64,000 nucleotides of DNA from Streptomyces sp. LaPpAH-108 (GCF_000373625.1 NZ_KB891987.1:491160-555159); one strand, 5' to 3'. Shown: positions 26,911 to 38,205, counted from the first letter of the stretch. The notes: generated by a model not told the origin, from the letters alone. Numbers and translations: made by a program.

Positions 26911-28383
26911 ATGCGACAGCAGGAAGTGACGCCACGACAGGCGGAACCCGCCTCGGGCGCGACAGCGGTGATCGCCGTCCTCGCCCTCGCGGGAACCACC
27001 GCGGCGATCATGCAGACCCTGGTCACCCCGCTCCTGCCGCGCCTGCCGGACCTGCTGTCCACCACCCCGTCGAACGCCACCTGGGTCGTCACCGCCACCC
27101 TGCTGGTCTCCGCCGTCTGCGTACCGGTGACCGGACGGCTCGGCGACATGCTCGGCAAGCAGCGCATGCTCCTCGTCTGCTCCGTCCCCCTGATCGCCGG
27201 GTCGGTGCTGTGCGCGCTGTCCTCCTCCCTCGTGCCGATGGTCATCGGCAGAGGGCTCCAGGGCATGGGGATGGGCATGGTGCCGCTCGGCATCGCCCTC
27301 CTGCGTGACGTCGTCCCGGTGGAACGGCTCAGCTCCTCCATCGCCCTCGTCAGCGCCTCCATGGGCATCGGCGGCGCCCTCGGCCTGCCCCTGGCGGCGG
27401 CGGTCGCCCAGTACGCGAGCTGGCGGGCCCTCTTCTGGGGCTCGGCCGTCCTCGCCACCGTGATCGCCCTGCTCGTCCACTTCCTGATCCCCCAGGTGCC
27501 GCCCACCGCACGGAGGCAGCGCTTCGACCTGCCCGGTGCCCTCGGGCTCGGCGCCGGTCTGGTCTGCCTCCTGCTCGCCGTGTCCAAGGGGGCCGACTGG
27601 GGCTGGGGCTCCACCGAGACCATCGGCCTCTTCGCCGCCGCGGCCGTCCTCCTCACCGCCTGGGGCGCCTGGGAACTGCGGACCGAGGACCCCCTGGTCG
27701 ACCTCCGCTCCACCGCCAGGCGACCGGTGCTCATCACCAACACCGCGTCGGTGTTCGCCAGCTTCGCGATGTACGCCAGCATGCTGGTCCTCCCGCAGCT
27801 CCTCCAGTTCCCCGCCGCCACCGGCTACGGACTCGGACAGTCGATGCTCGCCGCGGGCCTCTGGATGGCCCCGGGCGGCATCGTGATGATGCTCATCTCG
27901 CCCTACGGCGGAAAGCTCAGCGACGCCCGGGGCCCCAAGACCACGCTGATCTGCGGGGCGTTGGTCATCGCGCTCGGCTACGCCGCCTCCCTGGCCCTGA
28001 TGGGCTCGACCTGGGGCATCATGATCGCCGTACTCGTCATCAACGGCGGCGTGGGCCTCGTCTACGGCGCCGTCCCCGCCCTGATCATGGGCGCCGTCCC
28101 CCTCTCGGAGACGGCCGCCGCCAACGGGTTCAACGCCCTCATGCGGTCCCTCGGCACCTCCGTGGGCGCGGCCGTCATCGGCGTCGTCCTCGCGCACATG
28201 ACCACGACGAGCCAGGGCGCCGCGCTGACGTCCGAAAGCGGATTCCGCACCGCCCTGATCATCGGCCTGGCCGTGGCGGCCGTCGCCGCAGCGGTCGCCA
28301 CCGCGATCCCCACGGCGCGCCCCGGCGAACCCGCCCCGGCCGACCGGAAGCCGGACGGCGAACGGCAGCCCGTCAGCCGCTGA
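26911..28383 (+). CDS. MFS transporter, DHA2 (14-helix) drug exporter type
   Basis: 490 aa from ATG 26911, with AGGAG 6 nt upstream (GTG 26908 possible). There are about fourteen hydrophobic helices. The A-like loop is GRLGDMLGKQRMLL, and motif C-like Gly/Pro residues occur in helix 5 (SASMGIGGALGLPLAAAV). This family uses proton motive force to expel drugs or natural products. As the last gene of the TetR-ferredoxin-reductase-P450 cassette, it may export the P450 product or the compound sensed by the TetR regulator. Confidence 0.92.
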   Translation: MRQQEVTPRQAEPASGATAVIAVLALAGTTAAIMQTLVTPLLPRLPDLLSTTPSNATWVVTATLLVSAVCVPVTGRLGDMLGKQRMLLVCSVPLIAGSVLCALSSSLVPMVIGRGLQGMGMGMVPLGIALLRDVVPVERLSSSIALVSASMGIGGALGLPLAAAVAQYASWRALFWGSAVLATVIALLVHFLIPQVPPTARRQRFDLPGALGLGAGLVCLLLAVSKGADWGWGSTETIGLFAAAAVLLTAWGAWELRTEDPLVDLRSTARRPVLITNTASVFASFAMYASMLVLPQLLQFPAATGYGLGQSMLAAGLWMAPGGIVMMLISPYGGKLSDARGPKTTLICGALVIALGYAASLALMGSTWGIMIAVLVINGGVGLVYGAVPALIMGAVPLSETAAANGFNALMRSLGTSVGAAVIGVVLAHMTTTSQGAALTSESGFRTALIIGLAVAAVAAAVATAIPTARPGEPAPADRKPDGERQPVSR

Positions 28384-28521
28384 CCGGCCAGCTCCCCGCC
28401 CACCAGCCGTCCCGGCGTCCCCGGCCCCGGCCCACCGGCCACCCCCGGACGCCGGAACCGGGCGAGACAGGGCCTGTGCGGTCCCACCGGTGGCAGCGGC
28501 CCTTGTGAGAGGCTGGATCGC

Positions 28522-30555
<2,034 letters not shown>

Positions 30556-30590
30556 CAGCCCCAGATCTCACCGGGAAGGCGAGTCACCCG

Positions 30591-30629
30591 AAGGGGCGCG
30601 GGGAACTGCGCGACAAGCCACGACGAACC
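30591..30629. repeat. Probable dispersed Streptomyces intergenic repeat
   Basis: AAGGGGCGCGGGGAACTGCG followed by CGACAAGCCACGACGAACC resembles a short sequence I recall at many intergenic sites in Streptomyces genomes. Only one copy is seen here, between two convergent genes. The identification is from memory. Confidence 0.5.
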
Positions 30630-30671
30630 GGTACCCGCCAACGCTCCCCGCCCCCTCCCCAGTAGGCGCCC

Positions 30672-31400
30672 TCAAGACCGCCGGAAACTCACCGCCTGGG
30701 CCACGATCGCCTCCAACTGCGCATGATGCGCCCCCTTCCAATACGCCCGCCCACACTCCCCGCACACTGCGAAAACGTCGTACGACCTCCGCGTACCGTC
30801 CTCAAGACGATCCGCCACCTCCTCCGCCGAAGCCGAGCGCAGCGAACCACCGCAGGCGGTGCACCGCGTCCACGGCCGCAGCTCGGGCCCGAAGCGCTCC
30901 AGGACCTCCCGCAGCTGCTCCTCGGGCCGGGTGCTGTAGACGTACGCCCCCGCCCACAGCTCACGGCGCCGCAGCAGCCCCCGGTCGCGGCTGAGCAGGA
31001 CCCGCCGCTCGGCCGCGGAGCGCGCCGCGAGGGCGGGGTCGCCGATGTCGAGCGATTCGTACGCCGTGTCCACCCCGAGCAGGCGCAGCCGACGCGCGAG
31101 GGTGCCGAGGTGGACGTCGAGCAGGAAGCGGAGCGGGGCGCCGGGGACGCGCTGGGGGCGGGCGACCGGGGAGACGGTCACCAACTCGCCCGGGGCGGGG
31201 AGGTGGGAGGGCGGTACCTCGCGGCCGTCGGCGGTCAGGGTGCCGATCTCGGTCAGCGGGATGCCGAGGGATTCGACGAGGTGGCCGAGGGTCGAGACGC
31301 CGTCGACGGCGACCTCGCACGCCCCCGCGCCGCGCCGTGCCGACGGGAGGAACAGGCGCAGGCCGGGGGCGACTTCGACGTGGATCGCGGGTGTGCTCAC
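30672..31400 (-). CDS. Mut7-C RNase domain protein with N-terminal ubiquitin-like fold
   Basis: 242 aa from GTG 31400 (GTG 31421 possible). The N-terminal ~85 residues look like the beta-grasp domain that accompanies prokaryotic Mut7-C proteins. The central PIN-fold nuclease region has FLLDVHLGTLARRLRLLGVDT, where the Asp is a likely metal ligand, and LLSRDRGLLRRREL. A C-terminal zinc ribbon follows, with CTACGG and CGECGR. The domain set predicts an RNA-processing or tRNA-linked nuclease. The target is unknown. It is convergent with the DUF255 gene. Confidence 0.88.
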   Translation of the reverse strand: MSTPAIHVEVAPGLRLFLPSARRGAGACEVAVDGVSTLGHLVESLGIPLTEIGTLTADGREVPPSHLPAPGELVTVSPVARPQRVPGAPLRFLLDVHLGTLARRLRLLGVDTAYESLDIGDPALAARSAAERRVLLSRDRGLLRRRELWAGAYVYSTRPEEQLREVLERFGPELRPWTRCTACGGSLRSASAEEVADRLEDGTRRSYDVFAVCGECGRAYWKGAHHAQLEAIVAQAVSFRRS

Positions 31401-31542
31401 CCCGCCAGCATGGCACGGCACCGCGCGCCGTACGCAGCGGATTTCGCGGGGCTGGGGCTTGCCCGGCGGATCATGGCGCGGACGCGGGACGGCGTTGATC
31501 CGGCACCGCTACCCACCCGCGCCGTGATCCGCCGGACAGGCG

Positions 31543-32217
31543 CTACGCGTGCTGGTAGGCGACCAGCGAGATGCAGACGTAGTGGACGATGAACGCGGCC
31601 AGGGTGAAGGAGTGGAAGACCTCGTGGAAGCCGAACCAGCGCGGTGAGGGGTTCGGCCGCTTGATGCCGTAGATGACGCCCCCGGCGCTGTAGAGGACGC
31701 CGCCGGTGATCACCAGGATCAGGACGGCGATGCCGCCGGTGCGCAGGAAGTCGGGCAGGAAGAAGACGGCGGCCCAGCCCATGGCGATGTAGCACGGGGT
31801 GTAGAGCCAGCGCGGGGCGCCGACCCAGAAGACGCGGAAGATTATCCCGGCCGCCGCGGCCCCCCAGATTCCCCACAGCAGCCACTGGCCCTTGGCGCCG
31901 GGCAGCAGGAGCAGGGTGAGCGGGGTGTAGGTGCCCGCGATGATCAGGAAGATGTTGGCGTGGTCGAGGCGGCGCAGGATGCCGTCCATCCGGGGGCTCC
32001 AGTTGCCCCGGTGGTACAGCGCGCTGACCCCGAAGAGCAGGCATGCCGTCAGGACGTAGATGCCACAGGCGATCCGTCCTCGGGTGGAGTCGGCGAGGGC
32101 GGTGAGCACCAGGCCCGCGATGAGCACGGCCGGGAACATCCCGAGGTGCAGCCAGCCACGGAGCCGGGGCTTGACGGACTCTGGCAGCGAGAGCGCGGCG
32201 GGAGCGGACGCAGTCAT
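31543..32217 (-). CDS. Hemolysin III / PAQR family membrane protein
   Basis: 224 aa from ATG 32217 (ATG 32226 possible). Seven hydrophobic helices are visible. The conserved zinc-site residues of the PAQR/hlyIII superfamily occur in SALYHRGNW, RRLDHANIFLIIAGTYTP and the C-terminal FGFHEVFHSFTLAAFIVHY. Bacterial members (TrhA/YqfA) affect membrane homeostasis rather than acting as true hemolysins. It is divergent from pckG and appears monocistronic. Confidence 0.92.
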   Translation of the reverse strand: MTASAPAALSLPESVKPRLRGWLHLGMFPAVLIAGLVLTALADSTRGRIACGIYVLTACLLFGVSALYHRGNWSPRMDGILRRLDHANIFLIIAGTYTPLTLLLLPGAKGQWLLWGIWGAAAAGIIFRVFWVGAPRWLYTPCYIAMGWAAVFFLPDFLRTGGIAVLILVITGGVLYSAGGVIYGIKRPNPSPRWFGFHEVFHSFTLAAFIVHYVCISLVAYQHA

Positions 32218-32609
32218 GAGCCGCATCGTACCTACGGCACCGTAAGTTACGGATCAGACCCCCACGGTGCGCGCTGAAGGTCATCTTCTCACGCCGGGCG
32301 GCGCCCTTGTGTGTAAAGAATGCACCAGCAAAGTGTCATGCAAAAGCAAAGCGCATCCGGGCTGTCCAGCGGGAACACGGACGGCACGGCCGCGCTCACT
32401 CCGCTCACCTGTGATGCCCTATGGACAGATGGGCGGTCCCGTCGGATGATCAAATGAGTGCGATCGGCACCGGATGAGCGGCCACCCCACCGGGATGTCG
32501 CCGTGCGGCATCCGGGCCGCAGCCCCCGGGAGCGTGCGACGCCACCCTTGCGGGGCCGACGGAAGAAGACCCCCACCGGGGTCACGGACACCCTCACCTA
32601 GGAGCGATC
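32218..32609. other. 392-bp divergent regulatory gap between hlyIII and pckG
   Basis: No gene is present. An AT-richer stretch at about 32311-32352 contains two imperfect 14-bp direct repeats (next entry). The 200 bp nearest pckG show no obvious structure apart from TAGGAGC before the start codon. Confidence 0.6.
32320..32351. promoter_or_regulatory. Two 14-bp direct repeats, 18-bp period, upstream of pckG
   Basis: ATGCACCAGCAAAG (32320-32333) and ATGCAAAAGCAAAG (32338-32351) match at 12 of 14 positions. They lie in an AT-rich island between divergent genes. Tandem half-sites of this kind often bind regulators in cooperative pairs. No regulator is identified. Confidence 0.5.
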
Positions 32610-34442
32610 GTGGCGCGCGACAACGCGGCTCCCACCGTCATCCCCACCACCCATCAGGAACTGATCTCGTGGGTCAACGAGATCGCCGAACTGACGCAGC
32701 CGGACAACGTGGTCTGGTGTGACGGCTCCGAGGCCGAGTACGAGCGCCTGTGTCGTGAGCTGGTCGACAAGGGCACCTTCACCGAGCTGGACCCCGTGAA
32801 GCGCCCGCACTCCTACCACGCCGCCTCCGACCCGACCGATGTCGCCCGGGTCGAGGACCGGACCTTCATCTGCTCCGAGAAGGAGGAGGACGCCGGTCCC
32901 ACCAACCACTGGAAGTCCCCGGACGAGATGCGGGAGATCTTCCAGGGGAGCGGGGGAGAGGGCGGCCTGTTCCGCGGCTCGATGCGTGGTCGCACGATGT
33001 ACGTCGTCCCCTTCTGCATGGGACCGCTCGGCTCCCCGCTCTCCGCGCTCGGCGTGGAGATCACCGACTCGCCGTACGTCGTCGTCTCGATGCGCACGAT
33101 GACCCGCATGGGCAGCGCCGTGCTCGACGAGCTGGGCGAGGACGGCGACTTCGTGAAGGCCGTCCACTCGCTCGGCGCCCCGCTGGCGGAGGGGCAGGAG
33201 GACGTGCCCTGGCCGTGCAACCGGACCAAGTACATCTCGCACTTCCCCGAGGCCCGCGAGATCTGGTCCTACGGCTCCGGCTACGGCGGCAACGCCCTGC
33301 TCGGCAAGAAGTGCTACGCCCTGCGCATCGCCTCCGTCATGGCCCGCGACGAGGGCTGGCTGGCCGAGCACATGCTGATCCTCAAGCTCACGCCCCCGCA
33401 CGGGGAGCCGAAGTACGTCGCCGCCGCCTTCCCCTCCGCCTGCGGCAAGACCAACCTCGCCATGCTGGAGCCCACCGTCTCCGGCTGGAGCGTGGAGACC
33501 ATCGGCGACGACATCGCCTGGATGCGCTTCGGCGAGGACGGCCGGCTCTACGCGATCAACCCCGAGGCCGGTTTCTTCGGCGTCGCGCCCGGCACCGGCG
33601 AGCACACCAACGCCAACGCCATGAAGACCCTGTGGGGCAACGCGGTCTTCACCAACGTCGCCCTCACCGACGACGGCGACGTGTGGTGGGAGGGTATGAC
33701 CGAGGAGCCGCCCGCGCACCTGACCGACTGGAAGGGCAACGACTGGACGCCCGGGTCCGAGACCCCCGCCGCCCATCCCAACGCCCGCTTCACGGTCCCC
33801 GCCGACCAGTGCCCGATCATCGCGCCCGAGTGGGAGGACCCGCGCGGTGTGCCGATCTCCGCGATCCTCTTCGGCGGGCGCCGCGCCACCGCCGTACCGC
33901 TGGTGACCGAGTCCTTCGACTGGGACCACGGTGTCTTCCTCGGCGCCAACGTGGCCAGCGAGAAGACCGCCGCGGCCGAGGGCAAGGTGGGCGAGCTGCG
34001 CCGCGACCCCTTCGCCATGCTGCCGTTCTGCGGCTACCACATGGGCGACTACATGGCCCACTGGATCGACGTGGCCAAGGACAAGGACCCGGCGAAGCTG
34101 CCGAGGATCTACTACGTCAACTGGTTCCGCAAGGACGGCGAGGGCCGGTTCGTGTGGCCCGGCTTCGGGGAGAACAGCCGCGTCCTGAAGTGGATCGTGG
34201 ACCGGCTCGACGGGCGCGCCGAGGGCGTCGAGACCCCGATCGGCGTGCTGCCGACCCGGGAGTCCCTGGACACCGACGGACTCGCGCTGTCCGACGCCGA
34301 ACTGGATCTGCTGCTCACGGTGGACCGGGACATCTGGCGCGAAGAGGCCGCACTCGTCCCCGACCATCTGAACACCTTCGGGGACCACACCCCGAGGGAG
34401 CTGTGGGACCAGTACCGCGCGCTGGTGCGGCGCCTGGGCTGA
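32610..34442 (+). CDS. pckG: Phosphoenolpyruvate carboxykinase (GTP)
   Basis: 610 aa from GTG 32610 after TAGGAGCG. It converts oxaloacetate and GTP to PEP, CO2 and GDP, the entry step of gluconeogenesis. GTP-type motifs are present: the P-loop with the reactive cysteine in [12 protein letters not shown], the Mn-binding segment [21 protein letters not shown], and the substrate Arg in [10 protein letters not shown]. Length matches the family. The preceding gap holds a direct-repeat element that may carry carbon-source control. Confidence 0.97.
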   Translation: MARDNAAPTVIPTTHQELISWVNEIAELTQPDNVVWCDGSEAEYERLCRELVDKGTFTELDPVKRPHSYHAASDPTDVARVEDRTFICSEKEEDAGPTNHWKSPDEMREIFQGSGGEGGLFRGSMRGRTMYVVPFCMGPLGSPLSALGVEITDSPYVVVSMRTMTRMGSAVLDELGEDGDFVKAVHSLGAPLAEGQEDVPWPCNRTKYISHFPEAREIWSYGSGYGGNALLGKKCYALRIASVMARDEGWLAEHMLILKLTPPHGEPKYVAAAFPSACGKTNLAMLEPTVSGWSVETIGDDIAWMRFGEDGRLYAINPEAGFFGVAPGTGEHTNANAMKTLWGNAVFTNVALTDDGDVWWEGMTEEPPAHLTDWKGNDWTPGSETPAAHPNARFTVPADQCPIIAPEWEDPRGVPISAILFGGRRATAVPLVTESFDWDHGVFLGANVASEKTAAAEGKVGELRRDPFAMLPFCGYHMGDYMAHWIDVAKDKDPAKLPRIYYVNWFRKDGEGRFVWPGFGENSRVLKWIVDRLDGRAEGVETPIGVLPTRESLDTDGLALSDAELDLLLTVDRDIWREEAALVPDHLNTFGDHTPRELWDQYRALVRRLG

Positions 34443-34448
34443 GCGGGG

Positions 34449-34862
34449 TCAGCGGGCCGCGCTGAGCTGCCTCGGCGCGGTCGGCGCCCCCGCGTGCGCG
34501 TCCATCCGCTCGGCGGCCAGGATCGCCGCGGCCGTGTCCGCACGGGAGGCGGCGACTACCAGGGCGCGCCCGGCGAGCGTGTGCGCCTGGCGGTGCAGCC
34601 GCGCGGGGTCGCCGGGCGCCGCCGGAACCGCCCGCATCGGGGGCCTGCCGTCGCGCAGCCGGGCCACCTGCTCGGCAAGCCGCTCGGCGGCGGTGTCCAG
34701 CTCGGGGTCCGGGACCGTCCCGCGCAGCTCGTCCGTGACGGCGAGCAGTGCGGCGAGGTGTCCGGCCAGCTGGATGTCCAGCTCCTCCTCGCGCGAGCGG
34801 TGCGGGAAGTCCGAGGCCGCCGGGGTGCTGTGGACCGACTTCGTGCGGATCGCTTCGTACAT
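34449..34862 (-). CDS. Hypothetical helical protein
   Basis: 137 aa starting MYEAIRTKS, with AGAGGAGG upstream. It is predicted to be almost entirely helical: Ala/Leu/Glu-rich, with heptad-like LAALLAVTDELRG and LAEQVARL segments. There is no membrane helix and no catalytic motif. It is convergent with pckG, only 6 bp between stops. It is not recognised; the helical content and size would fit an adaptor or a small regulator. Confidence 0.7.
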   Translation of the reverse strand: MYEAIRTKSVHSTPAASDFPHRSREEELDIQLAGHLAALLAVTDELRGTVPDPELDTAAERLAEQVARLRDGRPPMRAVPAAPGDPARLHRQAHTLAGRALVVAASRADTAAAILAAERMDAHAGAPTAPRQLSAAR

Positions 34863-34976
34863 GGGACGGCCTCCTCTGCGCTGACAGGAAACCATCCTAG
34901 CTTGGATTCAGTCTAAAGTTGAGTCGAGTCACGGACGGCGGCCCGGCTGTCACGGCCGGTACCGCTTCCCGCGCGG

Positions 34977-36188
34977 CTACGGCTGTCCGTAGCCGTCCAG
35001 GAAGGTCCCGATCCGGGTCACCGCGTCCGTCAGGTCCGCCACGTTCGGCAGCGTCACGACCCGGAAGTGGTCCGGCTCGGGCCAGTTGAAGCCGGTGCCC
35101 TGGACGACCATGATCTTCTCCTCGCGCAGCAGGTCCAGGACCATCTGCCGGTCGTCCCTGATCTTGAAGACCTTGGGGTCCAGGCGCGGGAAGAGATAGA
35201 GGGCGCCCTTCGGCCGGACACAGCTCACGCCCGGGATCTGCGTCAGCAGCTCGTACGCCGTGTCCAGCTGCTCCTTCAGGCGCCCGCCCGGCAGCACCAG
35301 GTCGTTGATCGACTGGCGGCCACTGAGCGCGGCGGCGACCCCGTGCTGGCCCGGCATGTTGGCGCACAGCCGCATGTTGGCCAGGATCGTCAGGCCCTCG
35401 ATGTAGGAGTCGGCGTGCGCGCGCGGTCCTGACAGGGACATCCAGCCGACCCGGTACCCGGCGACCCGGTACGCCTTCGACATGCCGTTGAAGGTGAGGG
35501 TGAGCAGATCGGGGGCGACCTTGGCGGTGGGGGTGTGGACGGCGTCGTCGTAGAGGATCTTGTCGTAGATCTCGTCGGAGCAGACCAGCAGGTTGTGCCG
35601 CCGGGCGAGGTCGGTGAGGCTCTTGAGCGTCGCCGGGTCGTAGACCGCGCCCGTGGGGTTGTTCGGGTTGATGATCACCAGGGCCTTGGTGCGGTCGGTG
35701 ATCTTGCGCTCGATGTCGGCGAGGTCGGGCATCCAGTCGGACTGCTCGTCGCAGCGGTAGTGCACGGCGGTGCCGCCGGACAGGGAGACGGCCGCCGTCC
35801 ACAGCGGGTAGTCCGGGGCGGGGACCAGGACCTCGTCGCCGTCGTCGAGCAGGGCCTGCATGGCCATCACGATCAGCTCGGAGACGCCGTTGCCGATGAA
35901 GACGTGCTCCACGTCGGTCTCGATGCCGAGGGTCTGGTTGTGCATCACCACCGCGCGGCGGGCGGCGAGCAGCCCCTTGGCGTCGCCGTACCCGTGGGCC
36001 GTGGAGACGTTGCGGAGGACGTCCTCCAGGATCTCCGGGGGGCACTCGAAGCCGAAGGCGGCCGGGTTGCCGGTGTTGAGCTTCAGGATGCGGTGACCGG
36101 CCGCCTCCAGACGCATCGCCTCTTCGAGCACCGGGCCCCGGATCTCGTAACAGACGTTGGCGAGCTTGGTCGACTGGATCACCTGCAT
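34977..36188 (-). CDS. PLP-dependent aminotransferase (AlaA-like)
   Basis: 403 aa fold-I class I/II aminotransferase, most like glutamate-pyruvate transaminases of the AlaA/YfbQ group. Visible: substrate-binding NTGNPAAFGFECPPEI, the Asn/Pro motif INPNNPTGAVY, the pyridine-ring Asp in CSDEIYDKIL, and the Schiff-base lysine in FNGMSKAYRVAGYRVGW. It would make alanine from pyruvate and glutamate or the reverse. An inverted repeat begins 32 bp upstream of the ATG and may be its operator. It is separated from the gene at 36326 by a divergent promoter region. Confidence 0.9.
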   Translation of the reverse strand: MQVIQSTKLANVCYEIRGPVLEEAMRLEAAGHRILKLNTGNPAAFGFECPPEILEDVLRNVSTAHGYGDAKGLLAARRAVVMHNQTLGIETDVEHVFIGNGVSELIVMAMQALLDDGDEVLVPAPDYPLWTAAVSLSGGTAVHYRCDEQSDWMPDLADIERKITDRTKALVIINPNNPTGAVYDPATLKSLTDLARRHNLLVCSDEIYDKILYDDAVHTPTAKVAPDLLTLTFNGMSKAYRVAGYRVGWMSLSGPRAHADSYIEGLTILANMRLCANMPGQHGVAAALSGRQSINDLVLPGGRLKEQLDTAYELLTQIPGVSCVRPKGALYLFPRLDPKVFKIRDDRQMVLDLLREEKIMVVQGTGFNWPEPDHFRVVTLPNVADLTDAVTRIGTFLDGYGQP

Positions 36189-36220
36189 GACGCGAGCTTA
36201 CGGCCCCCCGGCGGGCGCCG

Positions 36221-36239
36221 CGTGGTGTTTTGCACCACG
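36221..36239. promoter_or_regulatory. Perfect 7-bp inverted repeat overlapping a second one
   Basis: CGTGGTG (36221-36227) and CACCACG (36233-36239) flank TTTTG. The right arm continues into GCACC-ACGTGG-GGTGC, giving three related half-sites. It lies 33 bp from the aminotransferase start, where a repressor or Lrp-type regulator could act. Confidence 0.55.
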
Positions 36240-36325
36240 TGGGGTGCGCCGGTTTTGCGGCGGTATCGCCGAGGCCCGTCCCGGGGGTGTGCCGGAGACC
36301 GTCCACGTCTCTAGAATTCGCGATC

Positions 36326-37021
36326 ATGTCTAGCGAACGCGAGTACGAGGCGGGGGCGTACGGCGCGCACGGGGCGGACGGAGCGGCCCCGGTCCCGCCC
36401 ACCGTGTACCAGCCGCAGCCCGCCGCGGCCCCCTCGTACGACGAGTACGCCGACCCGGCCCTCGCCCACGGCTGGCAGAAGGCCTACGACGCGACCCGTG
36501 AACTCCCGGTCATCGCACCCCTGATGGAGCCGCCGCCCGCCCCGGCCGCCGCGGAGGGCGCCCGTGCGGCGGCGCGGCGACGGCGCAGCGGCGGGCGCCG
36601 CCGGGTGGCGGTGGCCGGTGCCGTGGTCGGCACGGTCGGGGCCGCCGCGGCGATCGCGGGCCTGGTCGCGTCCTCCTCCGGGGGCGACCGTCCGGCGACC
36701 TCCGACCGGGTCACCCCCGGCGTGTCCGAGGCGTCGGCCAAGGCGCCGGAGGCGGCCGAACCACAGACCTCGGCGTCCGCCGGTACTCCCGCCGCCGCCC
36801 CGTCCTCGGCCGCCCCGCTGCGGGCCACCACACCGGTGGCCGCGCCCTCGTCCGCCGCCCCGAGCGCCCCCGCGAGCACCGCCCCCGCCGAGAAGGCCCC
36901 GCCGACGGAGGTGCCCTCCGCGACGGTCACCTTCCCGACGGCCCTGCCGACCCCCGTCATGACCGGCGGCCGGCCCCCGTACGGTGGCGGCGGCGGAGGG
37001 CGGCACCGGCATCACTGGTGA
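36326..37021 (+). CDS. Single-span membrane protein with Pro/Ala/Ser-rich outer domain
   Basis: 231 aa. An N-terminal cytoplasmic part of about 90 residues contains the motif YDATRELPVI. A basic patch and one membrane helix (VAVAGAVVGTVGAAAAIAGLVA) follow, then ~110 Ala/Pro/Ser/Thr-rich residues outside and a Gly/His tail (GGGGGGRHRHHW). The outer part resembles a cell-wall spanning spacer; the tail could bind metal. No enzyme motif is seen. This is a common layout of uncharacterised Streptomyces proteins. Confidence 0.72.
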   Translation: MSSEREYEAGAYGAHGADGAAPVPPTVYQPQPAAAPSYDEYADPALAHGWQKAYDATRELPVIAPLMEPPPAPAAAEGARAAARRRRSGGRRRVAVAGAVVGTVGAAAAIAGLVASSSGGDRPATSDRVTPGVSEASAKAPEAAEPQTSASAGTPAAAPSSAAPLRATTPVAAPSSAAPSAPASTAPAEKAPPTEVPSATVTFPTALPTPVMTGGRPPYGGGGGGRHRHHW

Positions 37022-37047
37022 CGGGCGCTCCGGCCGGGCGGCTCTCC

Positions 37048-37878
37048 TCAGAACTCCTCGTGGGTCTCCGGGTCGCCCCCGGTGCGGCCCCGCTCCAGGG
37101 CGGAGAGCGCCGCGATCTCCTCCTCGGTCAGCGCGAAGCCGAAGAGGTCGAGATTGGCCCGACGGCGCTGTGCGGACCCGGACTTGGGGATCGGCAGGGC
37201 GCCGAGCTGCAGGTGCCAGCGCAGGACCACCTGGGCCGGGGTCACCCCGTGCCGGTCGGCCGCCGCCACGACGGCCGGTTCGGCGAGGAGTTCACTGCCC
37301 CGGCCCAGCGGGCTCCAGCTCTGGGTGGCGATGCCCCGGGCCGCATGGGCGGCGCGCAGCCGCGCCTGGGGGAAGCGGGGGTGCAGCTCGATCTGGTTGA
37401 CCGAGGGCAGCACACCGGTCTCCTCGTGCAGCCGGTCGAGGTGCCGCTCGGTGAAATTGCTGACCCCGATGGAGCGCACCAGCCCCTCCGCACGGAGGTC
37501 GATCAGCGCGCGCCAGGAGTCGACGTACTTGTCCAGGCGGGGCAGCGGCCAGTGGATGAGATAGAGGTCGACGTGGTCCACGCCGAGGCGCCCGGCGGAC
37601 TCGGTGAACGCCCGGCGCGTCTCGTCGTAACCATGGGCGCTCCCGCGCACCTTGGTGGTGAGGAACACCTCCTCGCGGGGCAGCCCGCCGGTGGCGATCG
37701 CCCGGCCCACGGCGGCCTCGTTGCCGTAGCTGGCGGCGGTGTCGAGCAGGCGGTAGCCCGCCGCGAAGGCGTCGCGTACGGCCTCTTCCGCCTCGGCTCC
37801 CTGCAGCGGATAGGTGCCGAATCCGACGACAGGGAGGGACACGCCGTCGTTGAGGACGTGGGTGGGGGCTGTGGTCAT
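37048..37878 (-). CDS. Aldo/keto reductase
   Basis: 276 aa from ATG 37878, with GAGGAT upstream. A TIM-barrel NADPH oxidoreductase of the 2,5-diketo-D-gluconate reductase type. The catalytic tetrad is visible: Asp in YRLLDTAASYGNE, Tyr in the same segment, Lys in EEVFLTTKV and His in LYLIHWP. The cofactor-binding end reads IPKSGSAQRRRANL. It would reduce carbonyl compounds in the cytosol. It lies directly downstream of the broken symporter gene and may originally have been co-transcribed with it. Confidence 0.92.
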   Translation of the reverse strand: MTTAPTHVLNDGVSLPVVGFGTYPLQGAEAEEAVRDAFAAGYRLLDTAASYGNEAAVGRAIATGGLPREEVFLTTKVRGSAHGYDETRRAFTESAGRLGVDHVDLYLIHWPLPRLDKYVDSWRALIDLRAEGLVRSIGVSNFTERHLDRLHEETGVLPSVNQIELHPRFPQARLRAAHAARGIATQSWSPLGRGSELLAEPAVVAAADRHGVTPAQVVLRWHLQLGALPIPKSGSAQRRRANLDLFGFALTEEEIAALSALERGRTGGDPETHEEF

Positions 37879-37958
37879 GGGGATCCTCGGTCTCACGGGG
37901 CGGGTGACGCGTCTGCCCGCCGCCGTGAGGACGGACGCCGGGCAGAAACGACGGGGAG

Positions 37959-38089
37959 TCAGGCGGCAGGCGCGGTCTCCGGAGTTTCCCGTACTGGTTC
38001 GTCCGTAGGCTCGCGCAGGGGCCGCAGCAGCGTCCACGCGGTGAGGAGGCCGCGAAGGCGAGCATCGCGCGGCCGCACCAGAGGTTGAC
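37959..38089 (-). pseudogene. C-terminal remnant of sodium:solute symporter, distal side of the IS
   Basis: The minus strand reads VNLWCGRAMLAFA in one frame and then GLLTAWTLLRPLREPTDEPV in another before a stop at 37959. VNLWxGxAML is a typical last-helix sequence of sodium:solute symporters, so this appears to be the tail of the gene whose front part lies at 39628-40021. A frameshift near 38060 separates the two pieces. The copy is not functional. Confidence 0.6.
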
Positions 38090-38182
38090 CTGGTCTCCTT
38101 CGAGATGCCCCATCCTTCAGACCGGGGCGCCTCCCGCTTGCGGGAAGACCCCAAGCTCCGGCGTAGCGGCGCATGGAATAGG

Positions 38183-38205
38183 CCAATCGCTGTCAGGGCG
38201 ATTGG
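38183..38205 (-). terminator. Inverted repeat over the RHH stop codon
   Basis: CCAATCGC (38183-38190) pairs perfectly with GCGATTGG (38198-38205) around TGTCAGG. It covers the end of the ribbon-helix-helix gene and may act as its terminator or as part of the element's left-end structure. Confidence 0.45.

Noticed and set aside
34898..34930. AT-rich patch CTTGGATTCAGTCTAAAG as an iron-box
   Set aside because: The outer CTT/AAG match but the internal positions are not palindromic, so it does not fit a DmdR/IdeR or Fur site. It is probably just promoter DNA.
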